From assembly GCA_016932895.1 (NCBI GenBank), contig JAFGCA010000686.1, positions 1 to 40,480 on the forward strand: 40,480 bases of DNA, read 5' to 3'. Shown in pieces: positions 17,086-24,648 of the stretch; the stretch's first letter is position 1, and each line of letters starts with the position of its first letter. A program made the translations under genes and the position numbers. This DNA is from Sedimentisphaerales bacterium. Lineage in GTDB: Bacteria > Planctomycetota > Phycisphaerae > Sedimentisphaerales > SG8-4. The notes beneath the pieces are model-generated. The model was not told where the DNA came from and ran no database searches. It was given only the letters and a program-made list of their open reading frames with translations.

Positions 17086-18309
17086 TTACGAGGTCTTGTG
17101 TGCCGGCGAGACGATCCCGCCGGAGGCGGGCCCGGAAAACCATCGCTGTGTCTTCTGGCAGATCTTCACCAGCATCAGCATGACCGGCACTTCAATCAGC
17201 ACACCCACAACCGTCGCCAGCGCGGCGCCCGACGACAGGCCGAAGAGCATAGTGGCCGTGGCGATGGCGACTTCGAAGTGGTTCGAAGCGCCGATCATGG
17301 CCGACGGGGCCGCATCGCGGTAGGTGAGCTTAAAAAGCCGGGCGAGACCGTAACCCAGCCAGAAAATCAGATTCGTCTGTACGAACAACGGGATCGCGAT
17401 CCACAGGATCGTCAGGGGGTTGCTCAAGATCGTCTCGCCCTTGAAGCTGAACAGCAGAACGAGGGTCGCCAGGAGGGCAATGATGGTAATCGGCGTCAAG
17501 ACGTGGAGAAACTTCTCTTTGAACCACGCTTCGCCTTTGTGGCTGATGATCCACTTGCGGGAGAAGAACCCGGCTACCAGAGGCAACGCGACATAGACGG
17601 CAATCGAGAGCACCAATGCCTGCCAGGGTACGGGGAGCCGCCCGATGCCCAGCAGGAAGCCGCCCAGCGGCCCGTACAGCAACAGCATGGTCAGCGAGTT
17701 GATGGCCACCATTACGAGCGTGTGCCCGTCGTTGCCTTTGGCCAAGTAGCCCCAGACCAGGACCATAGCGGTGCAGGGGGCGATGCCGAGGAGGATGCAG
17801 CCGGCCAGGTAGCTGCGCCACAAGGGGACCTGGAGCATCTTGACGCCTTCCGATTCAATGACCGTTCCGACCCCGTAGGTTGCACCGACGGGCAGGTCGA
17901 GGCCGAAGGGCATCTTGACCAGATCCACCGCCTCGGGACCGATGAAGCTGTAGAACAGCGTGCCGAGGAAGAACAGCGAAATGGCGTACATGGTGAAGGG
18001 CTTGATCGCCCAGTTGACCAGGAGTGTCAGCCCTACCGGTTTGATGCTCTTGCCGGCCTTGAGCACCTCGGCAAAGTCAATCTTCACCATGATCGGGTAC
18101 ATCATGAAGAACAGGCAGACCGCGATGGGAATCGAGACTACCGGTGCATTGCCGACGTAGACGGCCAGGCCGTCCAGGGTCTGCGCGAAGCCCGGCGCCG
18201 CTTTGCCCAACGCGATGCCGCCGGCGATACAGAGGATGACCCAGACGGTCAGGTACTTCTCGAAGATGCTCAGGCCCTTGCCCGTTTTCACAGCCGCATT
18301 GTTTTCCAT
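17086..18309 (-). CDS. acr3: ACR3-family arsenite efflux transporter
   Basis: The product is 407 residues with ten predicted membrane helices. The conserved [17 protein letters not shown] segment carries the cysteine that binds As(III) in this family, and [18 protein letters not shown] is the late conserved helix. It exports arsenite, driven by the membrane potential. It is the last gene of the arsR, arsC-arsM, acr3 unit, 63 bp from the fusion gene. Only 31 bases separate its stop from the convergent regulator's stop, with a weak GTAAA/TTTAC hairpin between. Confidence 0.95.
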   Translation of the reverse strand: MENNAAVKTGKGLSIFEKYLTVWVILCIAGGIALGKAAPGFAQTLDGLAVYVGNAPVVSIPIAVCLFFMMYPIMVKIDFAEVLKAGKSIKPVGLTLLVNWAIKPFTMYAISLFFLGTLFYSFIGPEAVDLVKMPFGLDLPVGATYGVGTVIESEGVKMLQVPLWRSYLAGCILLGIAPCTAMVLVWGYLAKGNDGHTLVMVAINSLTMLLLYGPLGGFLLGIGRLPVPWQALVLSIAVYVALPLVAGFFSRKWIISHKGEAWFKEKFLHVLTPITIIALLATLVLLFSFKGETILSNPLTILWIAIPLFVQTNLIFWLGYGLARLFKLTYRDAAPSAMIGASNHFEVAIATATMLFGLSSGAALATVVGVLIEVPVMLMLVKICQKTQRWFSGPASGGIVSPAHKTS

Positions 18310-18372
18310 CGCTGTTGCTCCGATTGTCGCTGAGACGTTTCTTGATAACGTTCGAGAAGGGTTCGTCCAATC

Positions 18373-19659
18373 TCACGCTTGGCTTTTTTGCGCCTGGAAG
18401 TCGACGCTGACGACGTAATCGCCGAGTTTCTTTCCCGGCGGCAGGCCCTTGCGGACGGTGTCGTAGAGAGCGTCGTTACAGCCCTCCATGACATCGATGT
18501 TGTACTGTTTTTCGCTCGATTGCACGTCGGTCAAGCCGGCTGCCTCGATCATATCCAGGGTTTCGCGCACCGATACGGCGCCGGCGATGCATCCGACCAG
18601 TGCCTCGGCGGCGGTGCGTACCGCCTCGGGCAAGGGCTCCTTCAATGCCAGGTCGGACACGCAGGCGATCCCACCGGGTTTCAAGACACGGGCGATTTCT
18701 CTCCAGACCTGATCCTTTTCCGGCGAGAGGTTGATCACGCAGTTGGAGATCACGACGTCGATGCTCTCGTTCGCGACGGGTAGATGCTCGATCTCGCCGA
18801 GGCGAAACTCGACGTTGGCCAGGCCCGTTTGGCTTGTGAACGCGGCGATGCTGGCCCGGGACCGGCTGAGCATCTCGGGCGTCATGTCTACACCGATGGC
18901 GCGTCCGGCGGCGCCTACCCGTTTGGCGGCGATAAACACGTCGAACCCGCCGCCACTGCCCAGGTCCAGGACCACCTGTCCGGGTTTCAGACCGGCCAGC
19001 GCCGTGGGGTTGCCGCAGGAAAGTCCCATGTTGGCTCCTTCCGGCAGGGCGTCGAGCTCTTCCTGCGAATAGCCGATCGCCTGCGCCAGTTGCGCGGGAT
19101 CGGAGCAGCCGCAGCAACTCCCGTGGCCCTTCGCGATGTCGCCGTAGCCTTGCCTGACCGACTGGCGTATGCTTTCTTTGGATGTCGAATCTTCGGGCAT
19201 GGTCGTACTCCACGTTTGCTCTCGTAAGGTTTTCGGCAGTGTCTCGATGAATGCCTTTATCTCGTCACGGACGCGGCGGTAGCAGTCGAGCTTCTCCTCT
19301 TCGCTCTTCGCTTCAGCCGCCAATTGGGGCGGATCGTCAAATCCCACGTGTACGACCTGCGTGTCGCCCGGAAAGACGGGGCACGACTCGTGGGCGTGGC
19401 CGCAGACCGTTACCACGTAGTCGAAGCGGACCTCACGGAGTTCGTCGAGGTGCTTGGAGTGGTGTCCGGAGATATCGACGCCGGCCTCGGCCATGACCTT
19501 CACGGCGCTGGGATTGAGCCCGTGTGTCTCGATGCCCGCTGAATACGCTTCGACGACGTCGCTTTTGAGGTGTCGCGCCCAGCCCTCGGCCATCTGACTG
19601 CGGCACGAATTGCCCGTGCAAAGGAACAGGATCTTCAGCTTCGGTTTTGCTTCTTGCAT
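18373..19659 (-). CDS. arsC-arsM: Arsenate reductase-arsenite methyltransferase fusion (ArsC-ArsM)
   Basis: One continuous 428-residue frame. Residues about 8-148 are a low-molecular-weight-phosphatase-type, thioredoxin-coupled ArsC with CTGNSCR (C14, C19) and the later pair C86 and C93 in VTVCGHAHESCP, matching the three catalytic cysteines of the S. aureus type. After a short linker, residues about 160-428 are an ArsM SAM methyltransferase: GSCCGCSD, GLSCGNP (C215), LDLGSGGGFDVFIAA, SNCVINLS (C307) and LVGCIAGA (C357), so the As(III)-binding cysteines are present. The fusion would couple arsenate reduction to arsenite methylation. An internal ATG (19200) with GGAG seven bases upstream could also give free ArsM. 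Its start overlaps arsR. Confidence 0.93.
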   Translation of the reverse strand: MQEAKPKLKILFLCTGNSCRSQMAEGWARHLKSDVVEAYSAGIETHGLNPSAVKVMAEAGVDISGHHSKHLDELREVRFDYVVTVCGHAHESCPVFPGDTQVVHVGFDDPPQLAAEAKSEEEKLDCYRRVRDEIKAFIETLPKTLREQTWSTTMPEDSTSKESIRQSVRQGYGDIAKGHGSCCGCSDPAQLAQAIGYSQEELDALPEGANMGLSCGNPTALAGLKPGQVVLDLGSGGGFDVFIAAKRVGAAGRAIGVDMTPEMLSRSRASIAAFTSQTGLANVEFRLGEIEHLPVANESIDVVISNCVINLSPEKDQVWREIARVLKPGGIACVSDLALKEPLPEAVRTAAEALVGCIAGAVSVRETLDMIEAAGLTDVQSSEKQYNIDVMEGCNDALYDTVRKGLPPGKKLGDYVVSVDFQAQKSQA

Positions 19660-20000
19660 AGTTCTTCCCGGTCAACACACACGATCCGTTGCAGTTTCTT
19701 CCGGTCCCGGCGGATCTCCGCGGTATCGGCGAGATTGCGGCGGACCCATGTCAGGGCGTCCCGGGCCGGTTTCGCTGCCTTTCGATCCGCGAGCCGATAG
19801 TACATCCATCGCCCCTCCTTGCGGCCCTCCACCAGGCCCGCCTGACGAAGAATGTACATGTGCTTGGACACCGTCGATGGCGCCAGGCCGAGCAACTCGA
19901 CGATCTGACAGACACACAGTTCGCCGTCCGTCAACGACATGAGAATCCGCAACCGGCTGCCGTCCGCCAGCGCCTTGCTTATGTCCAGAACACCACGCAT
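19635..20000 (-). CDS. arsR: ArsR-family metalloid-responsive repressor
   Basis: The product is about 121 residues with a winged helix-turn-helix. The recognition region reads LLGLAPSTVSKHMYILRQAGLV. The ELCVCQ motif supplies the CxC pair used for As(III) sensing in classical ArsR. ATG 20000 is chosen because AAGG lies five bases upstream; GTG 20006 is an alternative. The gene overlaps the arsC-arsM start by 25 bases. An inverted repeat and a good promoter lie directly upstream, consistent with autoregulation. Confidence 0.92.
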   Translation of the reverse strand: MRGVLDISKALADGSRLRILMSLTDGELCVCQIVELLGLAPSTVSKHMYILRQAGLVEGRKEGRWMYYRLADRKAAKPARDALTWVRRNLADTAEIRRDRKKLQRIVCVDREELCKKQNRS

Positions 20001-20013
20001 ATTCACCTTGTAT

Positions 20014-20033
20014 ATTTCGCCATATGTCGAAAT
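20014..20033. promoter_or_regulatory. Candidate ArsR operator (inverted repeat)
   Basis: ATTTCGCCATATGTCGAAAT is a 20-bp dyad with one mismatched pair. It starts within the -10 box of the arsR promoter and ends 13 bases from the arsR start, so a bound dimer would block transcription. Confidence 0.6.
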
Positions 20034-20059
20034 GTAGCACGCCTTACACTACGCGTCAA
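20031..20059 (-). promoter_or_regulatory. Promoter of arsR, arsC-arsM, acr3
   Basis: On the minus strand TTGACG (20059-20054), a 17-base spacer, then TACATT (20036-20031). The -10 box overlaps the proposed operator. It lies in the 138-bp gap after the CcdA gene, which shows that this unit can be transcribed separately from the upstream operon. Confidence 0.6.
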
Positions 20060-20138
20060 GCGCGAATTCGGTTCGGCTTGTGATGGATTCTCCATTTGTG
20101 ATTCGCGTACGGCGGGCGAGCGGTGCCGTTGTCGGCCC

Positions 20139-20837
20139 CTATGAAGCGATATAGATCAGGTACAACCCGCCCGCTATGACGAGACCACCGCAGATTCTCT
20201 TGAGGATGACGGTTCCCTTCGACGTCTCGTTCCAGTTGAGATACCGCTGGACCCATCCGGTGGAGGTCCCGGCGACGACGATGACCGCGCAGTGACCGAC
20301 GCCATAGGCCAGGAGAAGGGCAACGCCGTAGAGCAGACTGCTCGATGCGACTTTGAATGTTACGCCCAGCATCGGCGCCATGTAGGCGAAGGTGCAGGGG
20401 CCGATGGCGATGCCGAAGACCAGTCCCAGGATAAAAGCGGCCAGCAGTCCCTTGCGTTTCACGCCGACCTGCCCGGGCCCCGACCACGGCATGGGGATCA
20501 CGTCGAGCAGGTGCAGGCCGACGAGAAAGAAGATGGCGGCCACGAAGTAGTTGCCGTACGGGCCGACGTCGCCCAGCATGCGTCCGGCGGCGGCGGTGAC
20601 GGCCCCGACGGCCGCGATGGTGATGAGGATGCCGACCGCAAAGAGCGTTGAGATCGCAAAGGCCCTCCTGGTCGACATCCGGCCCTGCTTGTCGATGAAG
20701 CCCACGATCAGCGGAATGCTGGACAGATGGCAGGGACTCAACAGAATGCTCAGAATGCCCCAGAGAAACGACGCGGACAGCGCGATCGCCGGGGTGGCCT
20801 CCACGGCCCTGGTCAGCGTTATGAACAGCTTCTCCAT
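20139..20837 (-). CDS. CcdA/DsbD-type thiol electron transporter
   Basis: The product is 232 residues with six predicted membrane helices. The two redox cysteines sit at the conserved places, in LSPCHLSS of helix 1 and IGPCTFAY of helix 4. CcdA-type proteins carry electrons from cytoplasmic thioredoxin to periplasmic thiol proteins. The start ATG abuts the stop of the exported thioredoxin gene (TAA then ATG), so the two are co-translated. The likely clients are the two periplasmic thioredoxin-domain proteins encoded just upstream. Confidence 0.9.
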   Translation of the reverse strand: MEKLFITLTRAVEATPAIALSASFLWGILSILLSPCHLSSIPLIVGFIDKQGRMSTRRAFAISTLFAVGILITIAAVGAVTAAAGRMLGDVGPYGNYFVAAIFFLVGLHLLDVIPMPWSGPGQVGVKRKGLLAAFILGLVFGIAIGPCTFAYMAPMLGVTFKVASSSLLYGVALLLAYGVGHCAVIVVAGTSTGWVQRYLNWNETSKGTVILKRICGGLVIAGGLYLIYIAS

Positions 20838-21779
20838 TTACCCGACGACTCCCATCTCTGCCAGTTTCTTCTCGATTTCCTCTTGCGGGAAGAAGCCGAC
20901 GTGCCGAAACACTTCCTGGCCGTCCTTGTCGAAAAAGACCTGGACGGGGATGGTCTGAATGCCATATTTCGCGCCCAGAATCTGCTTCTCTCGCACGTGG
21001 ATGAACAGGACGTTCACCTTGCCCTGGTATCTGGTCTTCAGTTCTGCGAGGATGGGCGTCATCATATCGCACGGCCCGCATCCCGTGGCGCCGAAATCGA
21101 CCAGTGACGGTCGGCCGCTGTCGCGGGCCTTGTCCACCGGGTTGTCCCTTGCCGAACGCGCCTGCCGGCCAAGCCAGGAAGCAGAGACCTCGATCTGGAC
21201 GGTCTTGCCGAGGTCGCGGATATGGGCTGTGACGGCTTCCTGTTTCTTCTGGCTCAGCAGGTACTGCTTCAACGAGGGTTGCATCTGCGCCAGCGTGGCG
21301 TCGCCAAACATGCTCTTCTCGGCTTCGTAGAACCGTGTGACCTCTTCGTCGGTGACCGTTGCCCGGCTCAAGACTTTCTCTGCGAGGTAGCTTTGTATGA
21401 TCTCGGCGTCCGGCTTTTTCTCACTGTTCTGCTTGTCCTCGGGCAGCGCCGCTCGTGCGAGATGCAGGAGAATCTCTCGTGTGGCAAGCTGGTCAAGGAC
21501 GAGATAGGCGTTCTTCTTCAAGTCCTCCTGCAACTGCGCCGGTTGGGCGGCAACCACCTTGTCGATGTCGGTTTTGAGGAGCTGCACGCCATCGGTATGC
21601 AGAAGCACATTTTCGGGCAATGTTGCGGTTTGGGCGAAGGTCAACGATCCCAGCGCCAAACGGGGATGCGCTTCGGCCACGGTCTTGGGTGACGCGGGAG
21701 CCTTCTCGGCTGCGGGGGCGGCCGCGCAGATCAGCAGGAACAGTGCGGCCAGGCCAATCGTGGAAATGCGTCTCTTCAT
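20838..21779 (-). CDS. Exported SurA-like chaperone / thioredoxin fusion
   Basis: The product is about 313 residues with a Sec signal peptide (residues 1-24, MKRRISTIGLAALFLL then an Ala-rich cleavage site). Residues about 60-200 form a helical region like the SurA/PpiC N-terminal chaperone domain (VTDEEVTRFYEAEKSMFGD, SQKKQEAVTAHIRDL). Residues about 205-313 are a thioredoxin fold with CGPC at 234-237 and cis-Pro in TIPVQ. The frame extends far upstream, but the ATG at 21779 with GGAAGG nine bases ahead gives the signal peptide. It probably receives electrons from the CcdA-type protein encoded immediately downstream. The target is unknown. Confidence 0.85.
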   Translation of the reverse strand: MKRRISTIGLAALFLLICAAAPAAEKAPASPKTVAEAHPRLALGSLTFAQTATLPENVLLHTDGVQLLKTDIDKVVAAQPAQLQEDLKKNAYLVLDQLATREILLHLARAALPEDKQNSEKKPDAEIIQSYLAEKVLSRATVTDEEVTRFYEAEKSMFGDATLAQMQPSLKQYLLSQKKQEAVTAHIRDLGKTVQIEVSASWLGRQARSARDNPVDKARDSGRPSLVDFGATGCGPCDMMTPILAELKTRYQGKVNVLFIHVREKQILGAKYGIQTIPVQVFFDKDGQEVFRHVGFFPQEEIEKKLAEMGVVG

Positions 21780-21832
21780 GGTAGTGTCCTTCCGATCCCT
21801 GCGGCATGGCGGTGCATTCATATGATGCTCTC

Positions 21833-23287
21833 TTACTTGGGCGAACATTCGCCGATTTTGCAGGCCTTCTTGATTTGCTCGGGTGACAGCTTCATTTTGT
21901 TCGCCAGGGCCTGGTGAATGCTGATGAGACGACCCGTCTCGTACGGGTTCTTGTCGACCCAGGCCTTGAGATTGTCGGTGTTGACAAAGAAGCCCTGGTG
22001 GAAACAGCCGGCCGAGCCCCAGGTGCCGTCGGGTTTCTGCCGCTGGCCGAACCAGGCGACGGCTGTGGTCGGCTCCAGCGAGGCGACCTTGCCGTCGAAG
22101 GTCTTGACGACAATGGGCCGGCCCGTGAGGCGGTCCTTCTCGCGAACCTCGATGTCCGCACCGGTGCGAGCCGCCACGCCCAACGCGCAGTGAGAGCAGC
22201 AGCCCCACGTACGCACGCCGCCTTCCACGAGCACCTCGGCGGCATCCTGGGGATAGCAGGCCCGGTCGCAGAAGCCGCAGCGATGGGACAGTTCCTTCTG
22301 CTGAAGCGCCGCGAGGGTCAGGATGTTCCCGCCGTGGGCGGTGCGTTCCTTGAGAGCAGTGTCGCGGTCGGCGAAGGCCTTGATCCAGGGCCGGCCTGTT
22401 GTTTCGTCCTGGCCGGCGAGGAAAACGGCTTCCTCGGCGGCCACGGTGCTGCCGCTGGCCCAATCTGTGACCGAGACCTTCCTTTCAAAGCCGGTCTTGT
22501 CTTCAGTCAGGCACGAGTACATGATGAAGTAGCAATGCGGACTGCAAAGCTTCACCGGGCCTTTGTCGCTCTCGACCGTCACGAGAGTCTTGGTATCGAT
22601 ACTCCCGTCGCACATGTAACAGATGGTATCCTTCGGCCGCGCGTCGGCTTCGGCGGGCGCAAGCCGCTCGAATGTCGGCGTGTCAGGGCCCGCCGTGGCG
22701 AGATCCACGCCCAGTTCTTTCCACTTGGCCAGGATGGCCTCTTTGGAGAAGAACCCCTCGTGTCGGAACTGCTCCTGGCCCGAGGCGTCGTAGAAGATCT
22801 GCACGGGGATCACGCGAACGTCGTACTCGGAGACCAGTTCAGCATATTCGTTCACGTTGAGAAAATGCACGTCCAGCTTGCCTGCGAATTCCTTCTTGAG
22901 CCCTTCGAGGATGGGCGCCATCATTTTGCAGGGAATGCACGTGTCGGCCCCGAGATCGATCAAGGTGGGCAGACCTTTTCCCGTGAGGGTTTCGGGCTTG
23001 AATTCGGCCGGTAACCGCCCGGCGGCGGGGGCGCTCTCGCCTGGCGAGGCGTTCGGGCCGGGTTTGTTCCGCTTCGCGGCAATCACGGCAATGACGGCGA
23101 TGATCAAAACGACGACGATGGCGACTTTTGCAGACTTATTCATAGGACTTTGACCTCCTTTTTTGAAGAACGACCAGACGACGTAGATCAGGAACCCGGT
23201 GCCTGCGATCAGCGCCAGCAGCAGCAGGGGATTGCTCCTGCCGGTGCTGCAGGGACATTCGATTTGGAGCAGAAAGGCCTCGTGCAT
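21833..23287 (-). CDS. Membrane-anchored thioredoxin - NosL-like - TRASH-like cysteine-rich protein
   Basis: The product is 484 residues. There are two membrane helices (about 20-41 and 54-71), then a thioredoxin domain with CIPC at 117-120 and cis-Pro in VIPVQ. A NosL-like domain follows (about 218-330) with CYMC (C223, C226), LCSPHC (C248, C252) and VTDWASGSTVAAEEAVFLAG. A second cysteine cluster has C337, C340, C344, C363, C364 and C367. Both clusters fit the TRASH pattern C-x19-22-C-x3-C, used to bind heavy metals. The C-terminus adds C428, C476 and C481. The whole C-terminal part should be periplasmic. A strong AAGGAGG before an internal ATG at 23143 offers a shorter form starting at helix 2. 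Confidence 0.8.
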   Translation of the reverse strand: MHEAFLLQIECPCSTGRSNPLLLLALIAGTGFLIYVVWSFFKKGGQSPMNKSAKVAIVVVLIIAVIAVIAAKRNKPGPNASPGESAPAAGRLPAEFKPETLTGKGLPTLIDLGADTCIPCKMMAPILEGLKKEFAGKLDVHFLNVNEYAELVSEYDVRVIPVQIFYDASGQEQFRHEGFFSKEAILAKWKELGVDLATAGPDTPTFERLAPAEADARPKDTICYMCDGSIDTKTLVTVESDKGPVKLCSPHCYFIMYSCLTEDKTGFERKVSVTDWASGSTVAAEEAVFLAGQDETTGRPWIKAFADRDTALKERTAHGGNILTLAALQQKELSHRCGFCDRACYPQDAAEVLVEGGVRTWGCCSHCALGVAARTGADIEVREKDRLTGRPIVVKTFDGKVASLEPTTAVAWFGQRQKPDGTWGSAGCFHQGFFVNTDNLKAWVDKNPYETGRLISIHQALANKMKLSPEQIKKACKIGECSPK

Positions 23288-23315
23288 GACAAGTTCCCGG
23301 TGCCCGCGGTGCAGC

Positions 23316-23690
23316 TTAGCCCAGCAGAGGCGCTATCGCCTCGGCGGCGGTCTCGACGTTTTCGTTTGTGGGCGGTGTCTGCCCCTTTTCCATGCCCAGG
23401 TCGGTGACGCGAATGTGCTGGAATTCCGTGAAGCCGGCCTGATCCAGGTTCTTGCGGGCGCAATCGAGAGAGCAGCCGTCGATGGCCAGGATGCGAGAGG
23501 CGGCCTTGGTCTTGTCCAGAATGCCGCCCACGCGGCCGCCGATACCGGCCAGGCAGAACATCGCGCCGGCGCCGTCCCGCGTCAGCTTCCGTGCCACCCG
23601 GTCGCTGATTTCACCCACGTCGGCGGCTCCGGAACAAGCGAAGATCAGCTTGGTCCCGCCGGCGCACTCGTGCGGATTTGCGTTGTCCAT
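23316..23690 (-). CDS. DGC-domain putative zinc-binding protein
   Basis: The product is 124 residues. FACSGAADVGEISDRVARKL, CLAGIGGRVGGILD and IDGCSLDCARKNLDQAG are the conserved blocks of the DGC domain (PF08859), with cysteines at about C19, C46, C73 and C77. These small proteins are annotated as putative zinc-binding and recur in arsenic and metal operons, but their function is not established. The ATG has AAGGAG six bases upstream. The palindromic element ends 38 bases upstream of this start. Confidence 0.87.
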   Translation of the reverse strand: MDNANPHECAGGTKLIFACSGAADVGEISDRVARKLTRDGAGAMFCLAGIGGRVGGILDKTKAASRILAIDGCSLDCARKNLDQAGFTEFQHIRVTDLGMEKGQTPPTNENVETAAEAIAPLLG

Positions 23691-23727
23691 TTTGTGCTCC
23701 TTCGCGTTTGAATTTGTAGAGGGCTTC

Positions 23728-23886
23728 TGCAAAATGGAGATTAGGCTTATATTCTTCAAGGAAATCGTTGGTTTGATTTCCTTGAAGAAGGGGCCTGTGC
23801 CAATACGCAAAGCACGTACGTTCTCGGGAGGAAAAATCGCGAAGAAGATTCTTCCTTCCTAAGGCAAGCCTAATCTCCATTTTGCA
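23728..23886. mobile_element. 159-bp MITE/ERIC-like palindromic element, copy 2
   Basis: Same length and orientation as the copy at 1478-1636. Here the terminal repeats (TGCAAAATGGAGATTAGG and complement) are perfect over at least 21 bp and extend outward through GGGCTT on both sides. The first internal hairpin is a perfect 15-bp stem (TTCTTCAAGGAAATC and its complement), while the second has a mismatch. It separates the small thioredoxin gene from the DGC gene within one operon. No transposase is nearby. Confidence 0.8.
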
Positions 23887-23916
23887 AAAAGCCCAGTTTG
23901 TTGTGGAGTTCCCCAT

Positions 23917-24147
23917 TCATGCCAACATCTGCTTGATCTCGTCGGGCGAGGGCACCTTGCCGACGACTTTGACCTGGCCGTCAATCGCCAGAGCCGGCGT
24001 CATCATCACGCCGAACTTCATGATCTCATTGATGTCCGTGACTTTCTCGACGTCGCATTCGGTTCCCAAGTCCTTCACGGCGGCCTCGGCGTTTTCGGCC
24101 AGCTTCTTGCACTTGGGGCATCCTGTTCCAAGAATCTGCAGCTTCAT
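23917..24147 (-). CDS. Small cytoplasmic thioredoxin-fold protein (redox-active disulfide protein 2 type)
   Basis: The product is 76 residues, a complete minimal thioredoxin/glutaredoxin fold: MKLQILGTGCPKCKKLAENA with CPKC near the N-terminus, then MMTPALAIDGQV with the cis-Pro, and a short C-terminal helix. There is no signal peptide, so it is cytoplasmic. The start forms an ATGA overlap with the trmO stop. It could recycle the thioredoxin-dependent ArsC domain or feed CcdA. That is inference from location. Confidence 0.88.
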   Translation of the reverse strand: MKLQILGTGCPKCKKLAENAEAAVKDLGTECDVEKVTDINEIMKFGVMMTPALAIDGQVKVVGKVPSPDEIKQMLA

Positions 24148-24635
24148 GTGGTTCCCTCTTGTTGACTTTCGAAAAATCGACCATCTGAGTTTGTTGTTCC
24201 TCGCTTCGCAGTGTCCAGCCAGCCGTTGCGGGTCACTTCGAAGCGATCGAAGCGGTTCGCATAAGGCTTGATGTCGAGCAGAGGCGTACCATCGAGGATA
24301 TCGATGCCACTGACTCGCAACGTGGTGCCTTCAACGGAGAGCAGCCTGACGCAGGACAGGCCGATAGGATTGGGACGGGCCGGAGCGCGCGTCGCGAACA
24401 GTCCGTGTGACTGGTGGTCCAGGTAGGGCTTGACACTGGCCTTGAATGGTGCGGCTCGATCGAACCAGTATACCAGCCAGATGCGCTCGAAGCCTGCCAG
24501 GTCGGCCAGGGCCTCTTCGTATTCCGCGAAGACTTCCACGGTGCCCTCTGTGTCGCCGGCGAACGCAGGCTGGATCGGGACACCTGCGGCACTGTGAAAC
24601 GGTGACCGGATTGTGCCTATTGCCTTCACTTCCAT
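24144..24635 (-). CDS. trmO: TrmO/TsaA-type tRNA (t6A37) N6-methyltransferase
   Basis: The product is about 163 residues, a beta-barrel SAM methyltransferase of the YaeB/TsaA family. It opens VKAIGTIRSPFHSAAGVPIQ and carries FERIWLVYWFDRAAPF and the hallmark RAPARPNPIGLSCVRLL. Family members methylate t6A37 of tRNA-Thr. ATG 24635 has GGAAGGA five bases upstream and is preferred to the upstream alternative inside the permease gene. Genes of this family are often found in arsenic/permease clusters for reasons that are not understood. Confidence 0.87.
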   Translation of the reverse strand: MEVKAIGTIRSPFHSAAGVPIQPAFAGDTEGTVEVFAEYEEALADLAGFERIWLVYWFDRAAPFKASVKPYLDHQSHGLFATRAPARPNPIGLSCVRLLSVEGTTLRVSGIDILDGTPLLDIKPYANRFDRFEVTRNGWLDTAKRGTTNSDGRFFESQQEGTT

Positions 24636-24648
24636 GAGCGTCCTTCCA

